A stretch of DNA of 64,000 bases from Arenibacter sp. ARW7G5Y1 (GTDB lineage: Bacteria > Bacteroidota > Bacteroidia > Flavobacteriales > Flavobacteriaceae): positions 271,481 through 335,480 of the forward strand of contig NZ_QJJZ01000002.1 of NCBI RefSeq assembly GCF_003201775.1, written 5' to 3'. A program made the translations under genes and the position numbers. Below, one piece after another: positions 48,201 to 57,883 of the stretch. The notes under the pieces are model-generated. The model saw nothing but the letters and a program-made list of their open reading frames with translations. It was not told the DNA's origin and did not search any database. The stretch's first letter is position 1. Each line of letters opens with the position of its first letter.

Positions 48201-49257
48201 ACAACACAGAATTACTGCTAAGTCCTGTTAGATTACCTTTTTCATAGCCCCAATGGGAAAATTTGGATTGGTGTGGATCAAAAACCTTTAAACCAGAATT
48301 GGTGGTGCCTATCCAAATTATTTCGTTCCTGTCCATAAAGAGCGAGCTAATAGCATAAATTGGAAACTCGCTTTCTAAATCCAAATCTTGAATTCTTTTG
48401 GATTTTCGATTATATCTCATTAGACCATGTCCATCTGTGGCTATCCAAATAATAGAATCATTGACCTTCAAAAGATCCGATATAAATAGGGCCTGTTTAT
48501 TGTCTTTTGTGTTGGATATCATCTCCAGCTCCGTCAACTTCTTATTTTGGCCCAATTGAAATAATCTTTTCCGTGACGCCAAAATAATCTCGTCGTTTTC
48601 ACATTTTACGCCATTGTAAACAGGCTCATTCCCCAAATTCAACTTCTCAAGGTCCACATCCGAACTGAATGTCCTTTTGTCCGTATTGAATGTCTCAAAC
48701 TGGGAATTTTCAAAGCTCAAGATCAATTCATTTTTAGTAAAAGGAACTATTGTTGTGATAGGGGAATCATGGGAGGATGGGTACGCAATCAAACCTTTAT
48801 TCTCTGGTGTATAATAAAGCATTTCGCCTTCACTTGTCGAAAACCATAAATCCTCTCCTTCTCCTTGGTAAAATGATGAAATTGAATACTGATCAAACTC
48901 CAAAGGTGGCGCGATTATTTTTTGGGTAGTAAACTCGAAAATCCTGATGCCAATACTGGTGACAATCCAGATATTCCCGTAATTATCCTTAAAGAGGTGT
49001 TCGATATAGAACAAGGAGTCCTTTTCTTCAAACAAGGACAAGGAATAGGTTGATTGACCATCAAATTTGTAGAGCTCATTTGAGGTACCCACCCAGATAT
49101 ACCCTAAAGAATCTTGGATGATATGCCTAACATTGTCACTATTTAATCCACTAGAAAATTTAAAGGAAGTAATTGCAATATCCTTTTTTTCATCTTCCTG
49201 GGAAAACGTTTCCCAAGAAAAAGTAAAGATAATAAGTAAAATAATCACCCTGTTCAT
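45244..49257 (-). CDS. hybrid two-component system regulator (propeller sensor, kinase, receiver, AraC output)
   Basis: A 1337-residue one-protein sensory system. After a signal peptide (LLIIFTFSWETFSQ) come repeated two-component propeller blades (IWIGTSNGVF-type repeats, about 25-690), a Y_Y_Y domain (about 695-770), one membrane segment (about 785-805), a HisKA domain with His near 824 (NITHELRTPLTLI), HATPase (DMGKGIPE, GTGIGLALTHDM), a receiver with Asp near 1131 (LIISDILMPKLSGLEL) and an AraC-type HTH at the C-terminus (ISEIAYEVGFSSPKYFRLCF). Such regulators sense an oligosaccharide in the periplasm and activate the adjacent SusCD locus. It is divergent from the third SusC, with 601 bases between. 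Confidence 0.95.
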   Translation of the reverse strand: MNRVIILLIIFTFSWETFSQEDEKKDIAITSFKFSSGLNSDNVRHIIQDSLGYIWVGTSNELYKFDGQSTYSLSLFEEKDSLFYIEHLFKDNYGNIWIVTSIGIRIFEFTTQKIIAPPLEFDQYSISSFYQGEGEDLWFSTSEGEMLYYTPENKGLIAYPSSHDSPITTIVPFTKNELILSFENSQFETFNTDKRTFSSDVDLEKLNLGNEPVYNGVKCENDEIILASRKRLFQLGQNKKLTELEMISNTKDNKQALFISDLLKVNDSIIWIATDGHGLMRYNRKSKRIQDLDLESEFPIYAISSLFMDRNEIIWIGTTNSGLKVFDPHQSKFSHWGYEKGNLTGLSSNSVLCLSETLDGRILVGLDGGGINIYDTETNLFEHYLHPQKDKNVINSIIADHKNNIWVGTYLNGLNLFREKNSIFSFIDHPTADTKHNEVIKSLHIDSKKNLWIGTSNGVFVHDSDGMLIRHINKTDEEDRQDLGLVMCIQEMADSSIWIGTNNLLARYLPSLGIMEKVNFDDSNPIVTSILEVDDVVWIGTKSGLFQYETKDGTTRKYTTDDGLSCTVINGLLNDDMGNLWLATTQGLFQYDIKRNKFRNFGFDDGFEGQFNENATLKGSDGKLYFGSTNGVYSFFPTQIKKNHKIPPIVISKISIYNQNKSHLDSINSVDSRNLINQNEIELAYDQNIFSIDFVGINFTLANKNEYRHILHGFDKFWNKTDRQRKATYTNVPPGEYVFQVKASNNDGVWNNDGKTLKIRINPPWYNTVWAISLWIIMALLFLFYVNRYIWRQIKLKETLRTERMDKLRQEEANENKIQFFTNITHELRTPLTLILGPIDKLITNTKVDLSQRKQLHLIKKNTNRLLILINQILDFRKLELGEIKINISRINLVLFIGEICDSFKEMANEKSISIQYTPHIDNLEVLSDSGTIEKIMFNLLANAIKFSSENDEIEVDLSMDQHTNEAVIDVIDMGKGIPENELSNIFKRFYQVKSNTNTGTGIGLALTHDMVKLIKGTIQVKSKLGSGSTFSVRLPLGSSHFNMEIPEIDSSNEEMENGNVPIVFKQTEEPYLQGDQLELASNKYSVLVIEDEKDLRKYIVESLEEFFEVWEASNGEDGYKMAIDLNPNLIISDILMPKLSGLELCQHLKSNFSTSHIPIILLTALTSNNQKIEGMGKGADDYITKPFNSELLIHKVHNLIKNRIKLIARFKTEIAMEPEAITSTSADEQFLKQVIEIIKDNISDSNFKVEHITNKIAMSRSPFYKRLKNLSGLSPNEFIRMVRMKHAVQLLTKSDKNISEIAYEVGFSSPKYFRLCFKEQFGQTPSEFGKTPQSNL

Positions 49258-49858
49258 ATATCGTTGCTTTGTCGTTGTTTATTTTGTTGTTAAGGACATA
49301 AAAAAAAATTATTTACTGCCTTATTTTTTTTATCATAAATACAGTAACCTCATGAATACCTAACGGGAACAAAATTCCAGTTACTTACAAAAATAAGCAA
49401 GGGACCAAAACCTCTGGCAGGAAATACGATTTCACCCCTATTTAAGTCAATTCTTTCCGTTGCAACAATACAATACTGCCTCTTCTTTAATCAAAAAGTA
49501 ACCCTCGATTACTTAAGTATATGGCTAGTTTTACTCCTTTAAGAATCACAGTTCCTTATAAAAAAAAGATATGGTTACGAACTCTTGAGACAGGACCATA
49601 TATTAAAAATAAGAATTTAAGAACGACGCAAATATTAACTAAATCAATTATCAACCTTAAAAATCAAATAGGCTTATGAGAAGATGTCATTTAATTGAAT
49701 CCCTCCAATTAAAAGGAAATTCTACGGAGGGAGCAACCAAAATAATTAGTCTTAATAATCAATCAATTTTGCCTGCGATGGCCTAAAATCAACTTATCCT
49801 AAACGGATGGGATTTAATCTAAGTAGCATTTAAATTTAAAACTAAATACTTATTGTAA
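49258..49858. other. 601-base divergent regulatory region
   Basis: No gene. It separates the hybrid regulator from SusC and should contain both promoters and the AraC-type operator. I see A/T-rich DNA and a short CCCTCC / GGAGGG inverted repeat near 49704-49731, but cannot define operator half-sites. Confidence 0.5.
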
Positions 49859-52800
49859 ATGAAGAATTTATTATCACTATTTCTATTACTTTTCACTACC
49901 ATCACAAGTATGGCCCAACAAATCCAAGTTACGGGTGAAGTGTTGGATGCGGATGGAAATCCTTTACCAGGTGTAAATATTATAGTTGAAGGTTCAACTA
50001 ATGGTGTAATGTCAGATTTTGACGGTAAATACACTATTGAAGTGAATACTAATGACAAATTGGTTTTCTCATATCTTGGTATGGCAGATCTAATTATAAC
50101 AGTAAAAGACCAAACAGTTGTCAATGTTACGATGGCGGCAAGTCACGATGAATTGGATGAGGTAACTGTCGTAGCGTTTGGTAAACAGAAAAAGGGTAGC
50201 CTTGTTTCTGCTATAACTACAATACGACCGGAAGAATTGCGCATCCCCTCGAGCAACCTTACAACAACCTTGGCAGGTAGGTTGGCGGGATTGATATCTT
50301 ACCAACAAAGTGGTGCACCTGGAGATGATAACTCACGATTTTTTATCCGTGGGGTTACAACGTTTGGCTCGGGTGTTCCCGATCCTCTTATTTTGATAGA
50401 CAATGTAGAATTGACCTCTCAGGATTTGGCTAATTTAAACCCAGATGATATTGCCAGTTTTTCGATTCTTAAGGATGCAACGGCGACAGCTTTATATGGA
50501 GCTAAAGCAGCAAATGGTATAGTGCTGATTACTACCAAAGAAGGACGAGAAAGTAAACTTAGAATCAATGTTAGGCAGGAACAATCCATTTCCTCCCCGA
50601 CCAGAGAATTTGAAATGGCAGATCCGGTTACTTTTATGGAGCTGCACAATGAGGCCGTGGCAACCAGAACACCATTGGCACACCGCCCTTATTCTCTTGA
50701 AAAAATTGACAAAACTAGGGATGCAGTAAATCCATATGCCTATCCTGCTGTAGACTGGTTGGACTTAATGACAAAAGACATTGCTTCTAATAGCCGAACC
50801 AGCATTAATCTATCTGGTGGAGGCAAGATAGCCAGTTATTATATTGCTGGGACAATTACAAATGATAATGGAATTTTAAATGTTCCTGAAAGTAATGGAT
50901 TTGATAATAATATCAACCTTAAAAAATATGGCGTTCGATCTAACATAAATGTCAATTTAACCAATACCACATTGGCTAAAATTAAGGTAAGTGCCCAATT
51001 TGACAATTATAGAGGTCCTATCCCATCTGGTAATGATGTTTATAATAGCAGTTTAAATGCTAACCCTGTGTTGTTTCCAGCCACCTATGAACCTGATCTT
51101 GCTTTTTCAAGCGCATCACACATTTTGTTCGGCAATGTTGGCAACGACTCCCCTCAATATTACAACCCTTATGCCGATTTGCATAGAGGATATAGGGACA
51201 CACGGTCCTCGACAGTAATCGCAATTTTGGAGCTAACGCAAAAGCTGGATTTCATTACCAAAGGCCTGGATTTAAGAATGCTTATTAATTCATCTACCAA
51301 ATCGAATTTTTCAATATGGCGTTCCTACAATCCATTATACTATGAACTGAATTTGTACAATAAACAAACCAACGAATATACTTTAAGGGAAATTAACCCA
51401 GCTACAGGCCGTCAGACCTTGGATCTGGAAGGTACCGCAACCGATGCTACCAATTTGGTGTACATGGAAGGTGCATTAAACTATAACAGGGTTTTTGATG
51501 AAAAGCATGCTTTAGGCGGTGTACTGGTTTACACTATGCGAGAACAATTATCAGGATCGGCTACTGATTTCCAATCCTCATTGCCATTTCGAAATTTAGG
51601 TTTGGCAGGAAGATTTACATATGGATATAATAATAAGTATAATTTGAATCTCAGTTTTGGTTATAACGGTTCGGAAAGATTTAGCAGTAAAAACAGGTAT
51701 GGATTCTTTCCATCTGCTGGATTAAGCTGGACCGTTTCTAGGGAAGATTTTTGGAAAAATTCCAAAATCAATGACATAGTTACCAAGTTCAGGCTACGTG
51801 CCTCTTACGGTATTGTGGGTAATGACAGAATAGGTGATGAATCGGAGCGATTCTTTTATTTATCGGATGTAAATCTAAATGCCGGAAGCTACGGTAGGTT
51901 TGGAAACAATTTTGGAGAAAGTTCCCAAACGACAAGGATTAACAGATATGGCAACGAAGATATTACCTGGGAAAAAGCGTATAAAACCGATGTTGGTATC
52001 GAATTGGGTCTGTTTAATGACTTGGATGTAAGGTTGGACCTATATCATCAAAAAAGAACCAATATCTTGATGTCACGTAGTGATATTCCGACCACTATGG
52101 GGTTAACTTATACGCCAAAATCTAATATTGGAGAAGCGGCTAGTAAAGGATTTGATCTCTCAGCCGATTACAATTTGATAGGTGGCGACCGATTTTGGGC
52201 TACAATTAGGGGGAATTTGACATTTTCCAAAAGTAAGTTTCTAAAGTACGAAGAACCTTCATATCCCAATGCACCGTGGCTATCCCGTGTTGGCCAACCT
52301 ATAGGTCAACAATTAGGATATGTGGCAGAACGCCTCTTTATTGATGATTTGGAGGTTAGAAACTCTCCAACCCAAATGTTTTCAGGTCTTCCTGTACAAG
52401 GAGGAGATATCAAATATGTAGACCTGAACAATGATGGTGTAATCAATTTTTATGACCAAACGTTCATAGGACATCCCACTACACCTGAGTTGATTTATGG
52501 ATTTGGTGCCTCTGTAGGATATAAGGATTTTGATATATCGTTCTTTTTTCAAGGATCTGGACGTTCAAGTTTCTGGATAGACTACAATTCCATGTCTCCA
52601 TTTAAACAAGAATCAATAGGAGATGAGGGGGCCATTGGAAATACGGCACTTTCCCAATTCATAGCCAATGATCATTGGTCTGAAGATAACCGAAATTTAT
52701 ATGCAACTTGGCCACGATTGGCAGCTTCACAAGATTTATTAAATAGCAATAATGCCCAACCCAATACTTGGTTCTTAAGAAATGGCTCCTTTTTGCGCCT

Positions 52801-52987
52801 TAAATCGTTCGAAGTAGGATATACTATCCCAGAACGGATAATCCCTTGGAAATCCAGATTATATTTTAGTGGTATTAATCTTTTGACATTTTCGAATTTT
52901 AAATTATGGGATGTTGAAATGGGGGGAAATGCCTTGAACTATCCCATACAGAAAGTTGTCAATTTAGGACTAGTCATAAACTTATAA
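49859..52987 (+). CDS. SusC/RagA-family TonB-dependent outer-membrane receptor (module 3)
   Basis: A 1042-residue receptor with signal peptide (LLLFTTITSMAQ), CarboxypepD_reg-like domain directly after it (QIQVTGEVLDADGNPLPGVN), TonB-box-like segment (ELDEVTVVAFGKQKKGSLVS), plug (DIASFSILKDATATALYGAKA) and barrel. It has no STN domain, in line with control by the hybrid regulator rather than by FecI/FecR. SusD follows after 15 bases. Confidence 0.95.
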   Translation: MKNLLSLFLLLFTTITSMAQQIQVTGEVLDADGNPLPGVNIIVEGSTNGVMSDFDGKYTIEVNTNDKLVFSYLGMADLIITVKDQTVVNVTMAASHDELDEVTVVAFGKQKKGSLVSAITTIRPEELRIPSSNLTTTLAGRLAGLISYQQSGAPGDDNSRFFIRGVTTFGSGVPDPLILIDNVELTSQDLANLNPDDIASFSILKDATATALYGAKAANGIVLITTKEGRESKLRINVRQEQSISSPTREFEMADPVTFMELHNEAVATRTPLAHRPYSLEKIDKTRDAVNPYAYPAVDWLDLMTKDIASNSRTSINLSGGGKIASYYIAGTITNDNGILNVPESNGFDNNINLKKYGVRSNINVNLTNTTLAKIKVSAQFDNYRGPIPSGNDVYNSSLNANPVLFPATYEPDLAFSSASHILFGNVGNDSPQYYNPYADLHRGYRDTRSSTVIAILELTQKLDFITKGLDLRMLINSSTKSNFSIWRSYNPLYYELNLYNKQTNEYTLREINPATGRQTLDLEGTATDATNLVYMEGALNYNRVFDEKHALGGVLVYTMREQLSGSATDFQSSLPFRNLGLAGRFTYGYNNKYNLNLSFGYNGSERFSSKNRYGFFPSAGLSWTVSREDFWKNSKINDIVTKFRLRASYGIVGNDRIGDESERFFYLSDVNLNAGSYGRFGNNFGESSQTTRINRYGNEDITWEKAYKTDVGIELGLFNDLDVRLDLYHQKRTNILMSRSDIPTTMGLTYTPKSNIGEAASKGFDLSADYNLIGGDRFWATIRGNLTFSKSKFLKYEEPSYPNAPWLSRVGQPIGQQLGYVAERLFIDDLEVRNSPTQMFSGLPVQGGDIKYVDLNNDGVINFYDQTFIGHPTTPELIYGFGASVGYKDFDISFFFQGSGRSSFWIDYNSMSPFKQESIGDEGAIGNTALSQFIANDHWSEDNRNLYATWPRLAASQDLLNSNNAQPNTWFLRNGSFLRLKSFEVGYTIPERIIPWKSRLYFSGINLLTFSNFKLWDVEMGGNALNYPIQKVVNLGLVINL

Positions 52988-53002
52988 TTTTAAACTAACA
53001 CT

Positions 53003-54922
53003 ATGAAAAAAATAATTTTTCTAACCACTTTATTGATATCGCTTTCCTGTAATAAGGACTATTTGGATGTAGTTCCGGATAATGTGACGACAATAGCCGA
53101 TGCGTTCCAGAATAGAAATTACACAATGAATTACCTTTATACTTGTTACAGCTATTTGCCTGAGGTATCCAATCCGGATCAAAATCCTGCATTAGTGGCA
53201 GGTGAGGAAGTATTTTATGATGATCAATCGGTAAGAGTCAAATATTCGGGCAATGTCAATCCACAGAAAATTTCAAGAGGACTTCAAAACTCAACATCGC
53301 CTTATTCTAATTATTGGGACGGAGGATCTGGAGGGAAAAGTCTTTGGGAGGCCATCAGAATATGTAATACTTTTTTAGAGAACGTAGACAGGCCGACAGA
53401 TTTGGATGAAAGCGAAAGAAATAGATGGATCTCAGAAGTAATGTTTCTTAAAGCTTATTATCACTTCTATCTTTTTCAATTGTACGGACCAATTCCAATT
53501 ATGGATACAAATCTACCATTGAATGCCAATTCTGAAGAGGTTAGGGTGTATCGTGAACCTGTAGACGAAGTCGTTGAGTACATTGTGAGCACTATAGATG
53601 AATCTTTAGAAAATTTACCTAATAATATAACAAGTGCGATTAATGAAATGGGGCGTGTTACAAAACCGATTGCCTTAGCATTAAAGGCCAAGACACTAGC
53701 TTTGGCTGCAAGCCCCCTTTTTAATGGCAATCCTGATGTTGCCCATTTGCAGGATAGTCGGGGCATTTCACTTTTCCCTTCTGGGGAGGACCCCACCAAA
53801 TGGACAAGGGCACAAGTGGCACTAAAGGAGGCCATCGACGCTGCACATGAATACTCAAATGCTCGTTTGTTTGATTATAGAGAGAATAGTCTATTGGATT
53901 CTGAGAGTTTATCTGATTCAGTTCTTCTTGTACTTAATATAAGGCAAGCAGTTTGTGAAAAGTGGAACTCCGAAATTATCTGGGGAAGTACCGAATCAAC
54001 GAGACAAATTCAAATTAATTCAGCGGCCAAGTTAACAAGTTCTGAAAGGATCAATGGGAGTTTTGCTCAGTTTCATAGTCCAACAATGAGGATCGCTGAA
54101 CAATTTTATTCTAAAAACGGGGTGCCTATCGGAGAAGATAAGGAATGGGTCGAAAACAATTGGTATACCAATAGGTTTACCACTAGGCTAAATAACCCAG
54201 AGGATAACCATCAACCCTATTTGAAAATGAACGATTATTCTCCTATTTTACACTTTAACAGGGAGTCTAGGTTTTATGGAACATTGGGGTTTCATAACGG
54301 GCTATGGATACGATCTGAGGAAGAGCCTTATATTTTAAATGGTCTGGTCAGCGGAAATGCCGGTCCGTATCAGAATGAGGATTTCTCAGCAACTGGATAT
54401 TATTCAAAAAAATTGGTGAGCATTTATACCAAGCCCGAAGCACCCTATGGAATCATTACTGAAGATTATTCTTTCCCAAGGATAAGGTTGGCAGACCTGT
54501 ACTTGTTATATGCGGAAGTATTGAATGAAGTTGGAGCTCCGGAAGGCGAGATATTCGAATATGTGGATAGAGTTAGAGAAAGAGCTGGACTTGAAGGAGT
54601 AGTGGATTCGTGGACAAAGTATTCGGTCAATCCATCCAAATATACCTCCCAGCAGGGCAGAAGGGAAATTATCCATCAAGAAAGATTAATAGAACTTGCT
54701 CTTGAAGGCCAACGCTATTGGGATTTGAGAAGATGGAAAAAATTAAGTGACCAAATGAATAACCCCATTTGGAAGTGGAATATATATGATGAAACCGTAA
54801 CTGGGTATTTTGATCGGGTGGCTCTAGAATTTAGAGTGTTTCAAGCAAAAGATTACTTCTGGCCAATTAAATTATCATCAATAGATGTAAACAATAATTT
54901 AATTCAAAACCCAGGATGGTAA
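53003..54922 (+). CDS. SusD/RagB-family nutrient-binding lipoprotein (module 3)
   Basis: A 639-residue surface lipoprotein with lipobox (LLISLSC), start motif NKDYLDVVPDNVT, and the conserved RREIIHQERLIELALEGQRY and C-terminal NNNLIQNPGW. Longest of the three SusD proteins here, with extended loops. It pairs with the SusC just upstream. Confidence 0.95.
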   Translation: MKKIIFLTTLLISLSCNKDYLDVVPDNVTTIADAFQNRNYTMNYLYTCYSYLPEVSNPDQNPALVAGEEVFYDDQSVRVKYSGNVNPQKISRGLQNSTSPYSNYWDGGSGGKSLWEAIRICNTFLENVDRPTDLDESERNRWISEVMFLKAYYHFYLFQLYGPIPIMDTNLPLNANSEEVRVYREPVDEVVEYIVSTIDESLENLPNNITSAINEMGRVTKPIALALKAKTLALAASPLFNGNPDVAHLQDSRGISLFPSGEDPTKWTRAQVALKEAIDAAHEYSNARLFDYRENSLLDSESLSDSVLLVLNIRQAVCEKWNSEIIWGSTESTRQIQINSAAKLTSSERINGSFAQFHSPTMRIAEQFYSKNGVPIGEDKEWVENNWYTNRFTTRLNNPEDNHQPYLKMNDYSPILHFNRESRFYGTLGFHNGLWIRSEEEPYILNGLVSGNAGPYQNEDFSATGYYSKKLVSIYTKPEAPYGIITEDYSFPRIRLADLYLLYAEVLNEVGAPEGEIFEYVDRVRERAGLEGVVDSWTKYSVNPSKYTSQQGRREIIHQERLIELALEGQRYWDLRRWKKLSDQMNNPIWKWNIYDETVTGYFDRVALEFRVFQAKDYFWPIKLSSIDVNNNLIQNPGW

Positions 54923-54961
54923 AGAATCAATTGAACTTATTTCAATTCTAAAACTATAATT

Positions 54962-56224
54962 ATGAACATATATTTAGAAAAATTAAAGAATATAACCACC
55001 CCTATTTTATATGGCTCACTCTGCTTTTTAATAATAGGTATCTTAATTTCTTGTGAAGGCGAAATGAATGCTTTGGACTTGAAATCTGGAGATAGTACAG
55101 CTCCATCGGACCCAGTAGTCGACAAAGTAATTAATATGAGTGGTTCTGCAACTATCGAGTGTTTACTTCCCCCTGATGAAGATGTACTTTATTTGATGGC
55201 CGAGATAACACTAAATGGTGAACTTCGCAAAGTAAAATCATCATTTTATAATCCTGTATTGAAAATAGAAGGCTTTCCAGAGGCCGGCGACTATGAGGTG
55301 CTTATAAAATCAGTCGATAGAAATGAAAATGTTTCTAAAGGTATTACTACGATAGTATCTCCAACTACGCCATCATATATATCTACAGGAAATAATATTT
55401 CAATGGAAGCCACTTTTTCGGGTGTTTACGTTAGTTGGCAGGAAAATTTATCAAAGGATAATTTAATACTTCAATTACTAGGTTACAATGAAGACAATGA
55501 GGTAGTGGTACTGGATGATTATTATACCAATTTCGAAGAAGGTAGTTTTTTGTCCACGGATCCGTCTTATGGCTATGAGGAAAAGGCTTTCGGAATAAAA
55601 GTATCAAATCGTTGGGGCTATTCTTCAGATACCACTTGGGTCAATATAAAGCCGAAGTTTGATGAACAGTTGGACAATACAGTAATGTCCCCGGTATTGG
55701 ATTGGGCAAAACCCAATACTGATGATATTGCCGAAGGCCCTTGTGAGGATGTTGGTCCTAATTTTAGAAATCCACAAACCCAGTTCAGTCATCTTTTCGA
55801 TGGGGAACTCAATACCTACTATGAAACAGGAGAAGGGGTTCCACCTTTTACTTTCACTTTTGATCTTGGAGTAACAGCCAATTTAAGTCGATTTAGGTAT
55901 TATCAAAGAAGAGGCCCTGAATTTTCCTTTTTACATAATACGATAAAAAGATGGCGAGTATATGGATCTGAAACAAAGGAACCATGTATCGATGACCCGG
56001 CATGGAAACTACTAGGGACTTACGAAATGACCAGGCCATCCGGAGAAGATTACACTACCTCTGAGGATATCGATGCATCGCAAGCTGGACTTGATTATTT
56101 TATAGATATCGAAGCTACTAATATCCCTGTCAGGTATATCAGATTCGCAATTGATGAAAACTGGTCCAATGGTACAATGGCCCATTTCGGTGAATTGATG
56201 CTATGGGGTGTTAAAGTTGAATAA
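54962..56224 (+). CDS. surface lipoprotein with DUF4959/DUF5126/DUF5000-type domains
   Basis: A 420-residue lipoprotein (lipobox near residue 30, LIISC-type, GILISC). The N-terminal beta domains (DSTAPSDPVVDKVINMSGSA) match the DUF4959/DUF5126 arrangement, and the C-terminal discoidin-like DUF5000 region (HLFDGELNTYYETGEGVPPF, FTFDLGVTANLSRFRYYQRR, VRYIRFAIDENW) resembles F5/8 type C carbohydrate-binding domains. Such proteins commonly follow SusD and act as surface glycan-binding proteins. 40 bases after SusD. Confidence 0.85.
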   Translation: MNIYLEKLKNITTPILYGSLCFLIIGILISCEGEMNALDLKSGDSTAPSDPVVDKVINMSGSATIECLLPPDEDVLYLMAEITLNGELRKVKSSFYNPVLKIEGFPEAGDYEVLIKSVDRNENVSKGITTIVSPTTPSYISTGNNISMEATFSGVYVSWQENLSKDNLILQLLGYNEDNEVVVLDDYYTNFEEGSFLSTDPSYGYEEKAFGIKVSNRWGYSSDTTWVNIKPKFDEQLDNTVMSPVLDWAKPNTDDIAEGPCEDVGPNFRNPQTQFSHLFDGELNTYYETGEGVPPFTFTFDLGVTANLSRFRYYQRRGPEFSFLHNTIKRWRVYGSETKEPCIDDPAWKLLGTYEMTRPSGEDYTTSEDIDASQAGLDYFIDIEATNIPVRYIRFAIDENWSNGTMAHFGELMLWGVKVE

Positions 56225-56238
56225 TTAAAAATAAAAAA

Positions 56239-57429
56239 ATGAAAAACTTATATGTATATGTGATTTTGGGGTTAGGCCTTGTATTTTCCTGTTCCAAAAT
56301 GGAAGATAACTTTAAAGATTATTTGGGTCGTGAGGACAAGGTATATGCGGGAAAAGTAGATAGTGTGTCCTTAAGGACGGGTTACAATCGTATCCAGTTC
56401 GATATTTCGACTAGTGTCCGTAATTTAGAAACAGTGAGGGTATTCTGGAATGACTTTGCTGACTCTCTCGATGTAAGTATTATTGGTGAACCTGGAATTA
56501 CTACCAAAATATTGGATGGGATTGCGGAGAAGGATTACAACTTTAATTTTGTTAGTATTGATACTCATGGAAATAAATCGTTACCTTTTAGTGTGCCTGG
56601 AAAGGTATATGGAGAAAAATATATTGCGGTCCGCACTGTACGACCGATCAAAGAAATTCAACTACTGGATGCCGAAAATTTGATTGTTGTATGGAACGGA
56701 ATAGTGGATGATGGGGTGTATTGTGATTTAACGTATACAGACATTAATGATCAGGTCGTAAATATTAGAGTACCAATGTCCGATACGGAAACAGAACTTA
56801 ATGATATTAATGCAAAGCTAGGTTTTAGCTATACCACCGTCTATTTACCTGAAGAAGATGCAATTGACGAATTCTTTTCCGATGCCGTTCAGGTTCAGCC
56901 CGAAATTGCCTTTGAGCTCGGTAAAGAAACTTGGTCCTTGGTCAGCCTACCCACTGACGTTAAAGGTGATTGTTATGGCGGAAGTATTGCAGGTTTATGG
57001 AACGGTAAAACCAATGATTATTATCATAGTGGCTGCTATGGTGATGTTGAGGATCTTATTCCACATCATTTTACATTTGATTTGGGGGTTGATGCTAATT
57101 TGGTTAAAGTCCGACTAGATCCAAGGACTGGATGTTGCCAAGGAAGAAATCCAAAACGCTTTCAAATATGGGGAATTTCAGATTTAACCGATGCGGAAAC
57201 TACTCTGGATTCAAACGACCCAAATTGGGAACAAGAAATGATCGATAAAGGTTGGGTCCAATTGCTCGATCACGAAACCGCACCTAGTTGGAATGGTTCA
57301 GCCGAAGGATATATTACAAATTTAACCGATAACACCAGTGTAAGATATATTCGCTATAGAATTCTTGACAATTGGAATGGTGAACCATACTCAGCATTGT
57401 CTGAGCTTACATTTTGGTATGGAGAATAA
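56239..57429 (+). CDS. DUF4998-type surface lipoprotein with discoidin-like C-terminus
   Basis: A 396-residue lipoprotein (LGLVFSC lipobox). The N-terminal half (DKVYAGKVDSVSLRTGYNR, KILDGIAEKDYNFNFVSID) fits DUF4998 of SusCD loci; the C-terminal half (FTFDLGVDANLVKVRLDPRT, VRYIRYRILDNWNGEPYSAL) is discoidin-like and related to the neighbour's C-terminus. It starts 15 bases after the previous gene and ends the module, 74 bases before a strong terminator. Confidence 0.85.
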   Translation: MKNLYVYVILGLGLVFSCSKMEDNFKDYLGREDKVYAGKVDSVSLRTGYNRIQFDISTSVRNLETVRVFWNDFADSLDVSIIGEPGITTKILDGIAEKDYNFNFVSIDTHGNKSLPFSVPGKVYGEKYIAVRTVRPIKEIQLLDAENLIVVWNGIVDDGVYCDLTYTDINDQVVNIRVPMSDTETELNDINAKLGFSYTTVYLPEEDAIDEFFSDAVQVQPEIAFELGKETWSLVSLPTDVKGDCYGGSIAGLWNGKTNDYYHSGCYGDVEDLIPHHFTFDLGVDANLVKVRLDPRTGCCQGRNPKRFQIWGISDLTDAETTLDSNDPNWEQEMIDKGWVQLLDHETAPSWNGSAEGYITNLTDNTSVRYIRYRILDNWNGEPYSALSELTFWYGE

Positions 57430-57502
57430 TTCAATGCTCTTTCGGTATAAAAAATTGTCTTTTCTTTACTAGGGCAATACCTTAAGACGTGTAGTTCAAT
57501 TT

Positions 57503-57536
57503 AAGCAGAGGGGACAATGTCCCCTCTGCTTTTTTA
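57503..57536 (+). terminator. strong intrinsic terminator ending module 3
   Basis: A 12-bp perfect stem AAGCAGAGGGGA / TCCCCTCTGCTT with a CAATG loop, followed by TTTTT. It marks the boundary between the SusCD locus and the accessory mosaic. Confidence 0.9.
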
Positions 57537-57540
57537 TTTC

Positions 57541-57849
57541 CAATCACATATTTGGGCCGAAACTTCTCATTCCATTTTTTACAAAAGGGAAGAAAATATT
57601 CCAGACATAATTAATAGAGACTTGTATAGGTTATCTGCTCTTTTGGAAGTAGTTGACGAAAAGCTACAAACCATAAAAAATACTGTTGAAAAACACTTTT
57701 ATTATATCAGTAGCGCACCCTATGAAGATATATTAAAATTAGACTTAAATTCTGAAACATTTAGGAGAATAATGATTGAGAATTCTGGAGGTAATTACAA
57801 ACTAACTGACCTAAACAACAATTATTTATCGAATTTAGAGGTGTCCTAA
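57541..57849 (+). pseudogene. gene fragment of unknown origin
   Basis: An open frame of about 100 codons whose only ATG lies inside the preceding terminator. The predicted peptide is a plausible helical protein (INRDLYRLSALLEVVDEKLQ) ending right at the TGTAGCCTTCCC motif repeats. I do not recognise it; it looks like a fragment cut at both ends. Confidence 0.35.
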
Positions 57850-57883
57850 AAAGGGGAAGGCTACATTTTTAGGGAAGGCTACA
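57849..57883 (-). repeat. two tandem TGTAGCCTTCCC motifs at the broken end of intron relic B
   Basis: Minus strand: TGTAGCCTTCCCTAAAAA followed directly by TGTAGCCTTCCCCTTTT. The intron sequence stops exactly here. Other copies are at 21302 and 60475. Confidence 0.65.

Noticed and set aside
57517..57540. ATG of the fragment at 57541-57849
   Set aside because: It falls within the hairpin of the module 3 terminator, so it is not a credible start.
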